Assembly (NCBI GenBank): GCA_937877075.1
Contig: CALEGD010000020.1
Location: 1 to 6,745 of the forward strand
Direction of reading: 5' to 3'
DNA from: an uncultured Acholeplasmatales bacterium
GTDB taxonomy: Bacteria; Bacillota_I; Bacilli_A; ML615J-28; CAG-698
DNA length: 6,745 bases
Below are positions 1 through 6,407 of this stretch, piece by piece; within the stretch, counting starts at the first letter, position 1; each line of letters starts with the position of its first letter. A program made the translations under genes and the position numbers. Below the pieces are notes generated by a model, which was given only the letters and a program-made list of their open reading frames with translations, was not told where the DNA came from and did not search any database.

Positions 1-338
1 ATTGCGGAAACTGTAATCAGGGTTACGGTCGGTATCGCCGTAAACTGTTCGGCTAAAACCCAAAGATCGGGTTCTGCGATAGTTACCAAAAATCCGATTA
101 GAAAACCAACAATAATTAATAAAGACAGTTTTCTTTTTCTGGTAATAAAATTTCCTATTTTTTCTGCAATCGGCATCATTGATGATTCGGCACCGAGACT
201 GAAGAGTATCAATCCAAATATCAGAAAAAGAGCACCGATTAAAAACTCACCAATCTCCTTTCCCGATGCGCCGAGCAGTAAACTGATAATCGTGATGATT
301 AATGTTACCGGAACGATGCTTTGTAGAGATTCTTTCAT
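1..338 (-). CDS. DUF1538 family membrane protein, N-terminal part (runs off left edge)
   Basis: I translated the minus strand from the ATG at 338-336 and obtained 112 open codons to the window edge, so the C-terminus is missing. The protein starts with an amphipathic stretch and hydrophobic segments at about residues 9-23 and 32-48. It then shows the features I associate with DUF1538: SLGAESSMMPIAEKIG at 48-62 and GFLVTIAEPDLWVLAEQ at 82-98. DUF1538 proteins are polytopic inner-membrane proteins. A pair from Halomonas (UmpA/UmpB) has been reported to act as a cation/proton antiporter, so ion transport is plausible here but inferred. The gene starts 4 nt after the stop of the alpha/beta hydrolase and lacks a recognisable SD, so translation probably depends on coupling to that gene. 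The start is supported by its fit to the usual family N-terminus (MKE-, then SIVP). Family call fairly sure; substrate unknown. Confidence 0.8.
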   Translation of the reverse strand, partial: MKESLQSIVPVTLIITIISLLLGASGKEIGEFLIGALFLIFGLILFSLGAESSMMPIAEKIGNFITRKRKLSLLIIVGFLIGFLVTIAEPDLWVLAEQFTAIPTVTLITVSA

Positions 339-342
339 TTTT

Positions 343-1128
343 TTAAGTAAAATTCGATTCAAGTAAATCCTCCTTATCTTCCAAAAATAATCTAATGTCT
401 TCCACGAGCTCCTCACAATTAGGTGAAAGCAATAAAAGGTGGCTAAGATTTTCATATGTTTTAATCTTTATACAATTATTTATACATTTATCAGTTAGGT
501 AACGAATTGATTCTTTGGGAACCAATTGATCAAGTTTCCCCCAGGCCAGAAAACAGGGGTTTTTTATTTCCTTGATATTTTCATTAACTCTTTTAATAAC
601 ATTTTTAAAATTACGATAAGTATGCCTAAAATAAGATTTTAAGTATTTATCTCTGGCAAAACGCAAACTTTGCATATCATCTTTCAAGATAAATTTAATT
701 TTTTGTTTTAAAATATCTTTATTTTCATAATCTTTCTTTATTATAGCTTTTTGAATAGCATAGATTAGTTTAAGAAAATTCTTTATCTTTGAAAAAGGGT
801 AAACAAAATTAAAATATTTATTTGCCGGAGCGAGTAAAACCAGTTTCCGAAAATGATAATTTGAGGCTAAATACGTTGCAAGAGCGCCACCCATTGAATA
901 ACCGATAACATCGATTATTTCATATTTACTACTCAAGGAAACAAATGTACTCTCAATTAATTCAAAGGTTTTCTCAGCATTAAATTCACGATAATCCTCT
1001 CCTTCGCCATGACCGGGATAAGTAATTCTTTCCAGATGGTCATAGTTTTTCTCCAAGAAAGGAATTATGTTTTCAAAATCATTAATATCTGTTAACCAAC
1101 CATGTAATAATAAAACTGCTTTTCTCAT
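343..1128 (-). CDS. alpha/beta hydrolase (esterase/lipase-like)
   Basis: A 261-residue cytoplasmic protein with no signal peptide, carrying the landmarks of an alpha/beta hydrolase. The oxyanion-hole strand is LLLHGW (His9-Gly10) and PGHG lies at 38-41. The nucleophile elbow is GYSMGG with Ser78. A probable catalytic acid is Asp200 (WGKLDQLVP) and a probable catalytic His is His230 (LSHLLLLS). A lysine-rich helical lid of about 70 residues lies between 112 and 185. The fold resembles carboxylesterases and monoacylglycerol lipases, but the substrate cannot be read from sequence. Start: ATG preceded by an SD-like AGGGTAGG at 1134-1141. It is 80 nt downstream of the calcium ATPase, with promoter-like boxes in the gap, and 4 nt upstream of the DUF1538 gene. 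By hand count the gene is about 29% GC, well below the roughly 40% of sampled lines in neighbouring genes, which may reflect transfer or relaxed constraint. Confidence 0.85.
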   Translation of the reverse strand: MRKAVLLLHGWLTDINDFENIIPFLEKNYDHLERITYPGHGEGEDYREFNAEKTFELIESTFVSLSSKYEIIDVIGYSMGGALATYLASNYHFRKLVLLAPANKYFNFVYPFSKIKNFLKLIYAIQKAIIKKDYENKDILKQKIKFILKDDMQSLRFARDKYLKSYFRHTYRNFKNVIKRVNENIKEIKNPCFLAWGKLDQLVPKESIRYLTDKCINNCIKIKTYENLSHLLLLSPNCEELVEDIRLFLEDKEDLLESNFT

Positions 1129-1147
1129 ACTTACCTACCCTTTTTGT

Positions 1148-1195
1148 ATTTTAACCTAAATTCAATTTTAAAGCAAGCGAAATTAGATATCTCAA
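1148..1195 (-). promoter_or_regulatory. candidate promoter(s) for hydrolase-DUF1538 unit
   Basis: The 80-nt gap upstream of the hydrolase holds two overlapping sigma-A-like arrangements on the minus strand. One is TTGAGA (1190-1195) with TTTAAA 17 nt on (1167-1172), or TAAAAT 19 nt on (1165-1170). The other is TTGCTT (1171-1176), a 17-nt spacer, then TAAAAT (1148-1153). No terminator hairpin follows the ATPase stop, so read-through from the ATPase is equally possible. AT-rich sequence yields such matches easily, hence the low confidence. Confidence 0.35.
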
Positions 1196-1208
1196 GTTTT
1201 AGTATTTA

Positions 1209-3815
1209 TTACTGATTTTTAATCATTCCTGATAGTTTTTTGATAATTTCTATAATGGGAATAATTAAGAAAGCGAGCCCAATTGAAATCAAAACATTAT
1301 TTAAAGAAAGAGGAATAACTCTAAAAAGTGAAGCTAAAGGTTTAATATAAATAATCGCAAATTGTAAGCTCAGACCAAGGAAGAAAGAGAGCCAAAGAAA
1401 GGGGTTATTAAAGAGATGTTTATTGAAAATTGATCTTTCCGACTTCACATTGAAAGAGTGAAATAGTTGTATCATGGCTAGGGTCAAAAAAGCCATGGTC
1501 TGACCGTGCCTTTGAGAATCGGGATTATTGTTTTGGAAAACGCCGATAGCATAAGCAAAAAGCGTAATTAAACCAATGATTATTCCTTGAAGGATGATTC
1601 TAAATCCCAACCCATGTGCAAAGAAACTTTCATTTTTGGGTCGCGGTTTTTGTTTCATAACATCAGGATCCACTTTCTCCATTCCGAGGGCAAAAGCCGG
1701 TAGGGTATCAGTAATCAAATTAATCCAAAGCAAATGAATGGAGGCAAGTGGAAGGCCGAAGGGAATTTCGGTAAGTTTTAGAGCTGTTATTAAACTAGCA
1801 AGAAAGATTGTCAAGACTTCACCAATATTGCTTGATAGCAAATACTGAACGGTCTTTTTGATATTGGCGTATATGCCTCGACCTTCTTCCACCGCAGAAA
1901 TGATGGTTGAGAAATTATCATCGGTAAGAATCATCGCCGCCGCTTCTTTGGAAACATCGGTTCCGACAACACCCATCGCACAACCAATATCAGCCTTTTT
2001 TAGTGCTGGTGAATCATTGACACCGTCCCCAGTCATAGCCACAACCATACCTCGCTTTTGCCATGCTTCAACAATCCTCACCTTATCTTCAGGTGCAACT
2101 CGGGCATAAACCGAATATTTTTCAATATTTTGATAAAGTTCATCATCAGATAGATTAGATAGCTCTGAGCTAGAAATCGAGAGCTCTCCGGGACCAAGAA
2201 TTTCAAGTTCTCTAGCAATTGCCTTAGCGGTAATGACATGGTCACCGGTAATCATAATTGTTCTGATTCCTGCCGCTTTTGCCAGTTCGATTGCTTTTTT
2301 AACTTCCGGTCGAGCCGGATCAATCATTCCCACCAAACCGATAAAGTCTAAATCCTTTTCAATTTCAAAACCAAAATGTTCAGGAAGAACATTCAGTTCC
2401 CTAACTCCGAGTCCTAAAACTCTAAGAGCACCCTCAGCCATTTCCTCATTAATTTTTAATACTTTTTCTTGGTCAATATTCTTTGAGTTTTTGAGAATAA
2501 TATCGGGAGCACCTTTGGTAATTGAAAGAATTTTATCGCCATAATTGATAATCACGGTCATCATTTTTCTTTCCGAATCAAAGGAAAGTTCTCCGAGTCT
2601 ATTAAAAGATTTGAGTTCCTCTCCTTTGTATAATCCATACTTCTCATTTACATCAAGCAAAGCCGTTTCCGTCGGGTCCCCGATTCTGACTTCTTTTCCG
2701 TCGGAATAATCGATTGAAGCATCGGTACATAAAGCGAATAAAGAAAGTAATTCTTTCTCCGAATCATTTAAATCTTCTATAGTCTTTAATTCATCTCTGT
2801 AAACCTTGACAACTGTCATCCGATTTTGAGTTAGGGTTCCGGTTTTATCGGAACAAACAATCTGGGTCGCACCTAAGGTTTCAACCGCCGGTAGTTTTTT
2901 AATAATCGCATTTCGTCTGACCATCTTTTGAACGCCGATTGATAAAACGACCACGACCACGGTCGAAAGTCCTTCCGGAACCGCCGCGACTGCAAGTGCT
3001 ACCGAGGATTTAAAGGCTTCAAGCGGATCGTTGGGATAAATTGCGAGCCACTCAATCAAAAATACGATGATGCAGATTCCAATTGCTAGAAATCCGATAA
3101 TTTTCCCAATTTGATTCAACTTGACTTGAAGAGGTGTCAGACTTTCTTTATGTCCGGAAAGCATTCCGGCAATCTTTCCGATTTCAGTTTTCATACCGGT
3201 GGAGGTAACCACCGCTTTAGCTCGTCCATAGGTTACATAAGTGGAAGAGAAAATTTCATTCTTCCGGTCACCGAGGGCTTGAACCTCTTTTATCTCCCCT
3301 GATTCTTTTTCAACCGGAACCGATTCCCCGGTTAAAGCACTTTCGTCAATTTTCAAATTTGCACTTTCTAATAACCTGGCATCCGCCGGTACAAAATCCC
3401 CCGCCTCTACAATAATCACATCTCCAGGAACCAAAAGGCGGGATTCTATTTGTTCTACTTTTTTGTTTCTGATAACCTTCGAAAGCGGTGAAGATAATTT
3501 CATCAGCGCTTCCATCGACCTTTCGGCTTTACTTTCCTGATAGACCCCTAAAAAAGCATTGATTAATACCACTACAAAGATGATGATGCTTTCGGTTAAA
3601 TCACTTGGGTCGATAATCGCAGACACAATGGCCGCTATTATTAAGATAATAATTAACAAATCTTTGAATTGTTCTAGAAAACGGAAAAATAAACTCTTCT
3701 TCTTTTGTTCTTCGAGTTCATTCAAACCCGATTTCTGTCTATCTTCTACCTCTTCCTTTGAAAGACCCAGATTTGGATCAACATTTAATTTCTTCAAAAC
3801 ATCTTCTATTGTCAT
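1209..3815 (-). CDS. calcium-translocating P-type ATPase (type II, PMCA/SERCA-like)
   Basis: An 868-residue P2-type ATPase that should export Ca2+ across the cytoplasmic membrane at the cost of ATP. Domains in order: cation-ATPase N-terminal domain (about 1-55); M1-M2 (about 53-92); actuator domain with TGES at 162-165; M3-M4 (about 238-296) with PEGL at 280-283. The P-domain begins with CSDKTGTLT, phosphorylated Asp323. The N-domain has KGAP at 434-437. Then come MITGD (Asp525), the hinge TGDGVND at 595-601, and M5-M10 (about 656-860). Residues matching SERCA calcium ligands are Glu281 (Glu309), Asn663 (Asn768), Glu666 (Glu771), Asn699 (Asn796), Thr702 (Thr799) and Asp703 (Asp800). The Glu908 position is Gln783, as in PMCA, so one Ca2+ per cycle is possible. 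Full family length. Start: ATG with a good SD, AAAGAGGT, at 3820-3827. It is likely the first gene of its unit, as a terminator lies upstream, though I see no convincing -35/-10 pair. Confidence 0.95.
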   Translation of the reverse strand: MTIEDVLKKLNVDPNLGLSKEEVEDRQKSGLNELEEQKKKSLFFRFLEQFKDLLIIILIIAAIVSAIIDPSDLTESIIIFVVVLINAFLGVYQESKAERSMEALMKLSSPLSKVIRNKKVEQIESRLLVPGDVIIVEAGDFVPADARLLESANLKIDESALTGESVPVEKESGEIKEVQALGDRKNEIFSSTYVTYGRAKAVVTSTGMKTEIGKIAGMLSGHKESLTPLQVKLNQIGKIIGFLAIGICIIVFLIEWLAIYPNDPLEAFKSSVALAVAAVPEGLSTVVVVVLSIGVQKMVRRNAIIKKLPAVETLGATQIVCSDKTGTLTQNRMTVVKVYRDELKTIEDLNDSEKELLSLFALCTDASIDYSDGKEVRIGDPTETALLDVNEKYGLYKGEELKSFNRLGELSFDSERKMMTVIINYGDKILSITKGAPDIILKNSKNIDQEKVLKINEEMAEGALRVLGLGVRELNVLPEHFGFEIEKDLDFIGLVGMIDPARPEVKKAIELAKAAGIRTIMITGDHVITAKAIARELEILGPGELSISSSELSNLSDDELYQNIEKYSVYARVAPEDKVRIVEAWQKRGMVVAMTGDGVNDSPALKKADIGCAMGVVGTDVSKEAAAMILTDDNFSTIISAVEEGRGIYANIKKTVQYLLSSNIGEVLTIFLASLITALKLTEIPFGLPLASIHLLWINLITDTLPAFALGMEKVDPDVMKQKPRPKNESFFAHGLGFRIILQGIIIGLITLFAYAIGVFQNNNPDSQRHGQTMAFLTLAMIQLFHSFNVKSERSIFNKHLFNNPFLWLSFFLGLSLQFAIIYIKPLASLFRVIPLSLNNVLISIGLAFLIIPIIEIIKKLSGMIKNQ

Positions 3816-3819
3816 TTTT

Positions 3820-3827
3820 ACCTCTTT
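3820..3827 (-). promoter_or_regulatory. ribosome binding site of calcium ATPase gene
   Basis: AAAGAGGT on the minus strand, 4 nt from the ATG at 3815. It fixes the start that gives the usual P2-ATPase N-terminus (MTIEDVLKKLNVDP). Confidence 0.75.
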
Positions 3828-3889
3828 TTCTATGCGTTAATTTTAATTCAAAAAATATATTACTTGACTAATAATAGTTTGCCTCCATT

Positions 3890-3930
3890 AATAAATAAAA
3901 GGCCCCTATCAAAATATTGATTTAGGCCTT
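3890..3930 (-). terminator. intrinsic terminator of the pyrophosphatase-DUF554 unit
   Basis: On the minus strand an outer stem AAGGCC/GGCCTT (arms at 3925-3930 and 3899-3904) encloses a second stem ATCAA/TTGAT around a 4-nt loop, with a 3x3 internal mismatch that can re-pair as CCTA/TAGG. It is followed by the T-rich tail TTATTTATTAA (to 3890). The hairpin starts 29 nt after the DUF554 stop codon. This separates the upstream unit from the calcium ATPase. The opposite strand lacks a comparable T tract, so it works mainly for the minus strand. Confidence 0.7.
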
Positions 3931-3959
3931 GCTATCTTCTTATTAAAGATACTATTTGA

Positions 3960-4544
3960 TTATTTTCCGAAAAACTCCAGAAAGATAAAATAAATAATAC
4001 AGAGTCCCAAAGCAGGAATTTGGTTGATAACCTTAATTTTATCCTTGAAGATAAAATTTATTCCAATAGAGATTAAAATAGCATAACCAATCAGACTAAA
4101 AGCAGAAATAAAGGGTTGGGATAGGAAGGGCCCCATTCGGATTGTGAAGAGGGTGATTCCACCTTGATAGATTAAGATACCGGTGGCCGAAAATAAAACT
4201 CCATAGCCGAGCGTTGAAGCCAGGATGATTGCTGTTATACCATCAATTGCTGCTTTTAAATATAAGAGCTCGGGGTCACCAAGACCTGAGCGGATACTGC
4301 CGACAATCGCCATCGCTCCCGTCAGAAAGACCATCGAAGAAGCAATAAAACCTTCCGAAAATCTTTTTCCTTTAAATTTTTGATCAAGATTATCCCCTAA
4401 TCTTTTCAGTCTGAAATCAAGTTTTAAAATTGCCCCAACAAATGTACCCAAAGCCAAACAAATTAATAACAAGAGTTCATTTTGAGACTTGATATTACCA
4501 TTTTCAAAATAAAATATCTCTTTAAAAAACCCCCGCCAGTCCAA
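3960..4544 (-). CDS. DUF554 (YqgA-like) membrane protein, C-terminal part of a frameshifted gene
   Basis: This frame encodes most of a DUF554 integral membrane protein, function unknown (E. coli relative YqgA). Diagnostic stretches include FSEGFIASSMVFLTGAMAIVG, GDPELLYLKAAIDGITAIIL and TLGYGVLFSATGILIYQGG, with five or so hydrophobic segments. The apparent 194-residue reading starts at a TTG (4544-4542) with no SD, and its first seven residues (encoded by the shifted overlap) do not look like a family N-terminus. The true N-terminus lies in another frame at 4522-4674. Joining the two by a +1 shift at the T6 run gives about 237 residues, the normal family length. The full locus is therefore 3960-4674, second gene after the pyrophosphatase and ended by the 3890-3930 terminator. 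It could be a recent pseudogene, a homopolymer sequencing error, or a recoded gene. Confidence 0.85.
   Translation of the reverse strand: MDWRGFFKEIFYFENGNIKSQNELLLLICLALGTFVGAILKLDFRLKRLGDNLDQKFKGKRFSEGFIASSMVFLTGAMAIVGSIRSGLGDPELLYLKAAIDGITAIILASTLGYGVLFSATGILIYQGGITLFTIRMGPFLSQPFISAFSLIGYAILISIGINFIFKDKIKVINQIPALGLCIIYFIFLEFFGK
4521..4537 (-). other. frameshift site inside DUF554 gene (G5-T6 double homopolymer)
   Basis: Minus strand reads GGCGGGGGTTTTTTAAA. In the incoming frame the codons are GCG GGG GTT TTT TAA; in the outgoing frame TTT TTT AAA GAG. Moving from one to the other needs +1 (or -2). Deleting a single G or T restores one continuous family-length protein. Alternatively, tRNA-Phe on the last TTT could slip one base onto an identical TTT before the TAA. 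Confidence 0.75.
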
Positions 4545-4674
4545 AAATTATAATCACTAAGCCGACCGCTTTTAGAATCTCCTCAAAGATTTCCTTTTTA
4601 ATCAGCTTTCGAAAACCTAAACCAAGTAATCCGCCAATCAGAATCGCAAGGGAGTTAATTAGAACCGCAATCAT
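4522..4674 (-). CDS. DUF554 membrane protein, N-terminal part (50 codons) in the other frame
   Basis: From the ATG at 4674-4672 the minus strand reads 50 codons, MIAVLINSLAILIGGLLG onward to IIIFGLAGVF, then TAA at 4524-4522. This matches the start of DUF554 proteins: a conserved Asn after the first hydrophobic residues, a glycine-rich first membrane helix, then a second helix ending in Gly. The rest of the family domain continues one frame on. The ATG lies 2 nt after the pyrophosphatase stop, as expected for a translationally coupled second cistron, and no strong SD of its own is visible. Read alone, the product is a two-helix fragment, unlikely to be functional. Confidence 0.8.
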   Translation of the reverse strand: MIAVLINSLAILIGGLLGLGFRKLIKKEIFEEILKAVGLVIIIFGLAGVF

Positions 4675-4676
4675 AT

Positions 4677-5213
4677 TTATTTCAAATCCAAAAACTTTTT
4701 GTCATACATCTTAATCGCTTCATCAATAATCTTTAGGGCTTCCCTACGATTGCAGATTTCAAATCCGGCAGTTTCCCGATGTTCAAGGGTTTTATAAACC
4801 TTAAAGAAATGTTCGATTTCTTGAGCTATATGAGGAGGAAGTTCCTCTAAATCACGATAGAAATTCCAAGTAGGGTCGTGATAAGGAATGGCGATTATCT
4901 TATCATCGGCTTCGTCGGCATCAAACATCCTGACCACCCCGATGGGATAAGTATTGACGAGGCTGAGAGGTTCTAAATCTTCACTACAAAGCACCAAAAC
5001 ATCCAAGGGATCATGGTCCTCGGCGTAGGTTCTGGGGATAAAGCCATAGTTAGCCGGATAATGAGTTGAAGTATATAGAATCCGGTCAAGAATCAAAAGT
5101 CCCGTTTCCTTATCAAGTTCATATTTTTTCTTACTTCCCTTTGGAATTTCAATAACGGAAATAAAATTATCCGGTTTAATCCTTTTCGGATCGATTTCAT
5201 GCCATATATTCAT
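4677..5213 (-). CDS. ppa: inorganic pyrophosphatase, family I
   Basis: A 178-residue soluble cytoplasmic enzyme that hydrolyses pyrophosphate to two phosphates with Mg2+, pulling biosynthetic reactions forward. Aligned by eye with the E. coli enzyme (175 residues), the active-site set is intact: Glu22, Lys30, Glu32, Arg44, Tyr56, the metal-binding motif Asp66-x-Asp68-Pro-Leu-Asp71, Asp98, Asp103, Lys105, Tyr140 and Lys141. The second position of the DxDPxD motif is His67, where Gly is usual. Start: ATG preceded by AAAGGGG at 5220-5226 with 6-nt spacing, under a perfect TATAAT box at 5253-5258. It is the first gene of a two-gene unit with DUF554, whose ATG follows the TAA by 2 nt. Nothing in the sequence ties DUF554 to pyrophosphate. 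Confidence 0.96.
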   Translation of the reverse strand: MNIWHEIDPKRIKPDNFISVIEIPKGSKKKYELDKETGLLILDRILYTSTHYPANYGFIPRTYAEDHDPLDVLVLCSEDLEPLSLVNTYPIGVVRMFDADEADDKIIAIPYHDPTWNFYRDLEELPPHIAQEIEHFFKVYKTLEHRETAGFEICNRREALKIIDEAIKMYDKKFLDLK

Positions 5214-5219
5214 AAATTA

Positions 5220-5281
5220 CCCCTTTTATTATTCTCAATCTTTACCTTAGCTATTATACATCAAGAAAACAAATAATTCCA
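5220..5281 (-). promoter_or_regulatory. promoter and RBS of pyrophosphatase-DUF554 unit
   Basis: A consensus -10 box TATAAT lies at 5253-5258 (minus strand), with a weak -35 (TGGAAT, 5276-5281, 3 of 6 matches) 17 nt upstream. Transcription should start near 5246, giving a leader of roughly 30 nt. The SD AAAGGGG sits at 5220-5226. An inverted repeat lies just upstream of the -35 box. Confidence 0.6.
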
Positions 5282-5283
5282 GT

Positions 5284-5303
5284 TTTTAACTGAAAAGTTA
5301 AAA
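5284..5303. repeat. 20-bp inverted repeat in the divergent intergenic region
   Basis: TTTTAACT (5284-5291) and AGTTAAAA (5296-5303) are perfect 8-bp inverted arms around GAAA. The repeat lies just upstream of the predicted pyrophosphatase -35 and about 80 nt upstream of the ene-reductase ATG. It lacks a T tract of terminator type and no gene converges on it, so an operator for a dimeric regulator is possible. The arms are AT-rich, so chance is not excluded. Confidence 0.4.
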
Positions 5304-5358
5304 TCAAAGAATAAATTTAAAGGAAGAGATGTAATAATAGATGAAAACAGTAAGTTTA

Positions 5359-5380
5359 TGGTAAAATAATAGAAAAGGAG
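5359..5380 (+). promoter_or_regulatory. extended -10 promoter candidate and RBS of Old Yellow Enzyme gene
   Basis: TGG followed by TAAAAT (5359-5367) forms an extended -10 box without a good -35. AAGGAG at 5375-5380 is a strong SD, 5 nt from the ATG. If this -10 is used, the leader would be only about 12 nt, so an upstream promoter is an alternative. The RBS is much surer than the promoter. Confidence 0.5.
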
Positions 5381-5385
5381 TTCTT

Positions 5386-6384
5386 ATGGCAAAATTATTT
5401 ACCGAATTTCAATTAAAGAATCTGAAATTAAAAAATCGAATTTTTATGGCCCCGATGTGTATGTATATGGCGTCATTTGACGGGCTTTTTACCCCTTGGC
5501 ATTATGTCCATTATTTAACTCGTTCAATCGGCGGTGTTGGCAGCATTATTATTGAAGCAACTGCAATTTCCCCAGAAGGCAGAATTACCGAAGCGGATTT
5601 AGGTTTCTATCAAGATGAACAGGTTGAACTTTTCCAAAACTTAATCAAAGAAGCCCATAAAAATAAAACGGCAATCGGAATCCAGCTCGGCCACGCAGGA
5701 AGAAAGAGCCAAACCGGAGGAAAGATAATCGCTCCGAGCAGTATACCTTATCCCGGTCTGAAAACTCCGGAAGCAATGACAAAAACTATGATTAATGAAG
5801 TAATAAGGGCATTTGGAAAAGCAGCCGCAAGGGCGGAGCGGGCCAGTTTTGATTTTATTGAGATTCATGCCGCTCATGGTTATTTAATAAACCAATTCCT
5901 CTCACCGCTTACGAATAAGCGAAATGATGAATACGGAAGAAATAAAAGTCTCTTCTTCCAAGAAATCATTTTAGAAATTCGTAAGTTTTGGCCTCCGGAA
6001 AAAGCACTTTTGGTGCGAGTTTCCGCCGAAGAGTATCATCCCGAAGGCAATCATCCAGAAGATATTTCAAAAATACTGAAAGAAATTCCCGGAATCGATC
6101 TGGTAGATGTCAGCTCCGGCGGTGTTATTAATGTTAAGATTGATACATATCCTAATTACCAGGTTGGTTTTTCGGAAACAATTAAAAAACAAACCGGATT
6201 ACCGACTATCGCCGGCGGCTTAATTACCAAGGCTGAAGAAGCAAATAGCATTTTAGAAAGTGGCCAAGCTGACCTGATTTATTTAGGTCGCGAATTACTT
6301 AGAAATCCCTATTTTGCTTTAAGATCCAGTAAAGAACTAAAGCAGGAGATTGAATGGCCGAAACCGTATATCCGTGCAAAATAA
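5386..6384 (+). CDS. NADPH dehydrogenase / Old Yellow Enzyme family (YqjM/NamA type)
   Basis: A 332-residue cytoplasmic FMN-dependent TIM-barrel oxidoreductase that should reduce activated C=C bonds of enones and similar electrophiles using NAD(P)H. It matches the YqjM (NamA) class rather than the classical yeast class. APMCMY places Cys25 and Tyr27 (YqjM Cys26, Tyr28). HAGRK ends at Lys107 (Lys109). HAAHGY gives the substrate-binding pair His161 and His164 plus Tyr166 (164, 167, 169). FMN phosphate contacts are expected in SSGG (243-246), AGG (276-278) and GR (301-302). The C-terminal PYIRAK has Arg330 at the place of the YqjM arginine finger that reaches into the neighbouring subunit. Length is near the 338 residues of YqjM. 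The gene is monocistronic, with a strong SD AAGGAG and a terminator directly at its stop. The physiological substrate is unknown; detoxification or stress use is inferred from the family. Confidence 0.95.
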   Translation: MAKLFTEFQLKNLKLKNRIFMAPMCMYMASFDGLFTPWHYVHYLTRSIGGVGSIIIEATAISPEGRITEADLGFYQDEQVELFQNLIKEAHKNKTAIGIQLGHAGRKSQTGGKIIAPSSIPYPGLKTPEAMTKTMINEVIRAFGKAAARAERASFDFIEIHAAHGYLINQFLSPLTNKRNDEYGRNKSLFFQEIILEIRKFWPPEKALLVRVSAEEYHPEGNHPEDISKILKEIPGIDLVDVSSGGVINVKIDTYPNYQVGFSETIKKQTGLPTIAGGLITKAEEANSILESGQADLIYLGRELLRNPYFALRSSKELKQEIEWPKPYIRAK

Positions 6385-6407
6385 AAATGCCTAAACGGCA
6401 TTTTTTT
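6383..6407. terminator. bidirectional intrinsic terminator between convergent genes
   Basis: AAAAATGCC (6383-6391), loop TAAAC, GGCATTTTT (6397-6405): a perfect 9-bp stem whose outer A/T pairs supply a T tract on either strand (TTTTTTT to 6407 on plus, TTTTTATTTT on minus). It begins inside the TAA of the Old Yellow Enzyme gene and touches the TAA of the MntP-like gene, so it should end both convergent transcripts. Confidence 0.9.

Noticed and set aside
1185..1192. 8-bp palindrome AGATATCT between ATPase and hydrolase
   Set aside because: It is too short, has no loop or T tract, and is common in AT-rich DNA. It is neither a terminator nor a supported operator.
1858..3840. Four plus-strand open frames (1858-2109, 2233-2544, 3111-3302, 3559-3840)
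   Set aside because: All lie antisense to the calcium ATPase coding sequence. Their translations are low-complexity Ser/Ile-rich and match no family, and none has an SD.
3864..3894. Plus-strand promoter-like TTGACT ... TAATAA
   Set aside because: The spacer is 19 nt, and any transcript would run antisense into the DUF554 gene with no plus-strand gene to serve. AT-rich intergenic sequence yields this by chance.
4521..4530. Classical -1 slippery heptamer reading (T TTT TTA) at the DUF554 junction
   Set aside because: The two frames differ by +1 (or -2). A -1 slip would not enter the frame of the C-terminal part.
5641..5877. Minus-strand 78-codon open frame
   Set aside because: It is antisense to the Old Yellow Enzyme core, with Cys/Ser-rich composition typical of a shadow frame.
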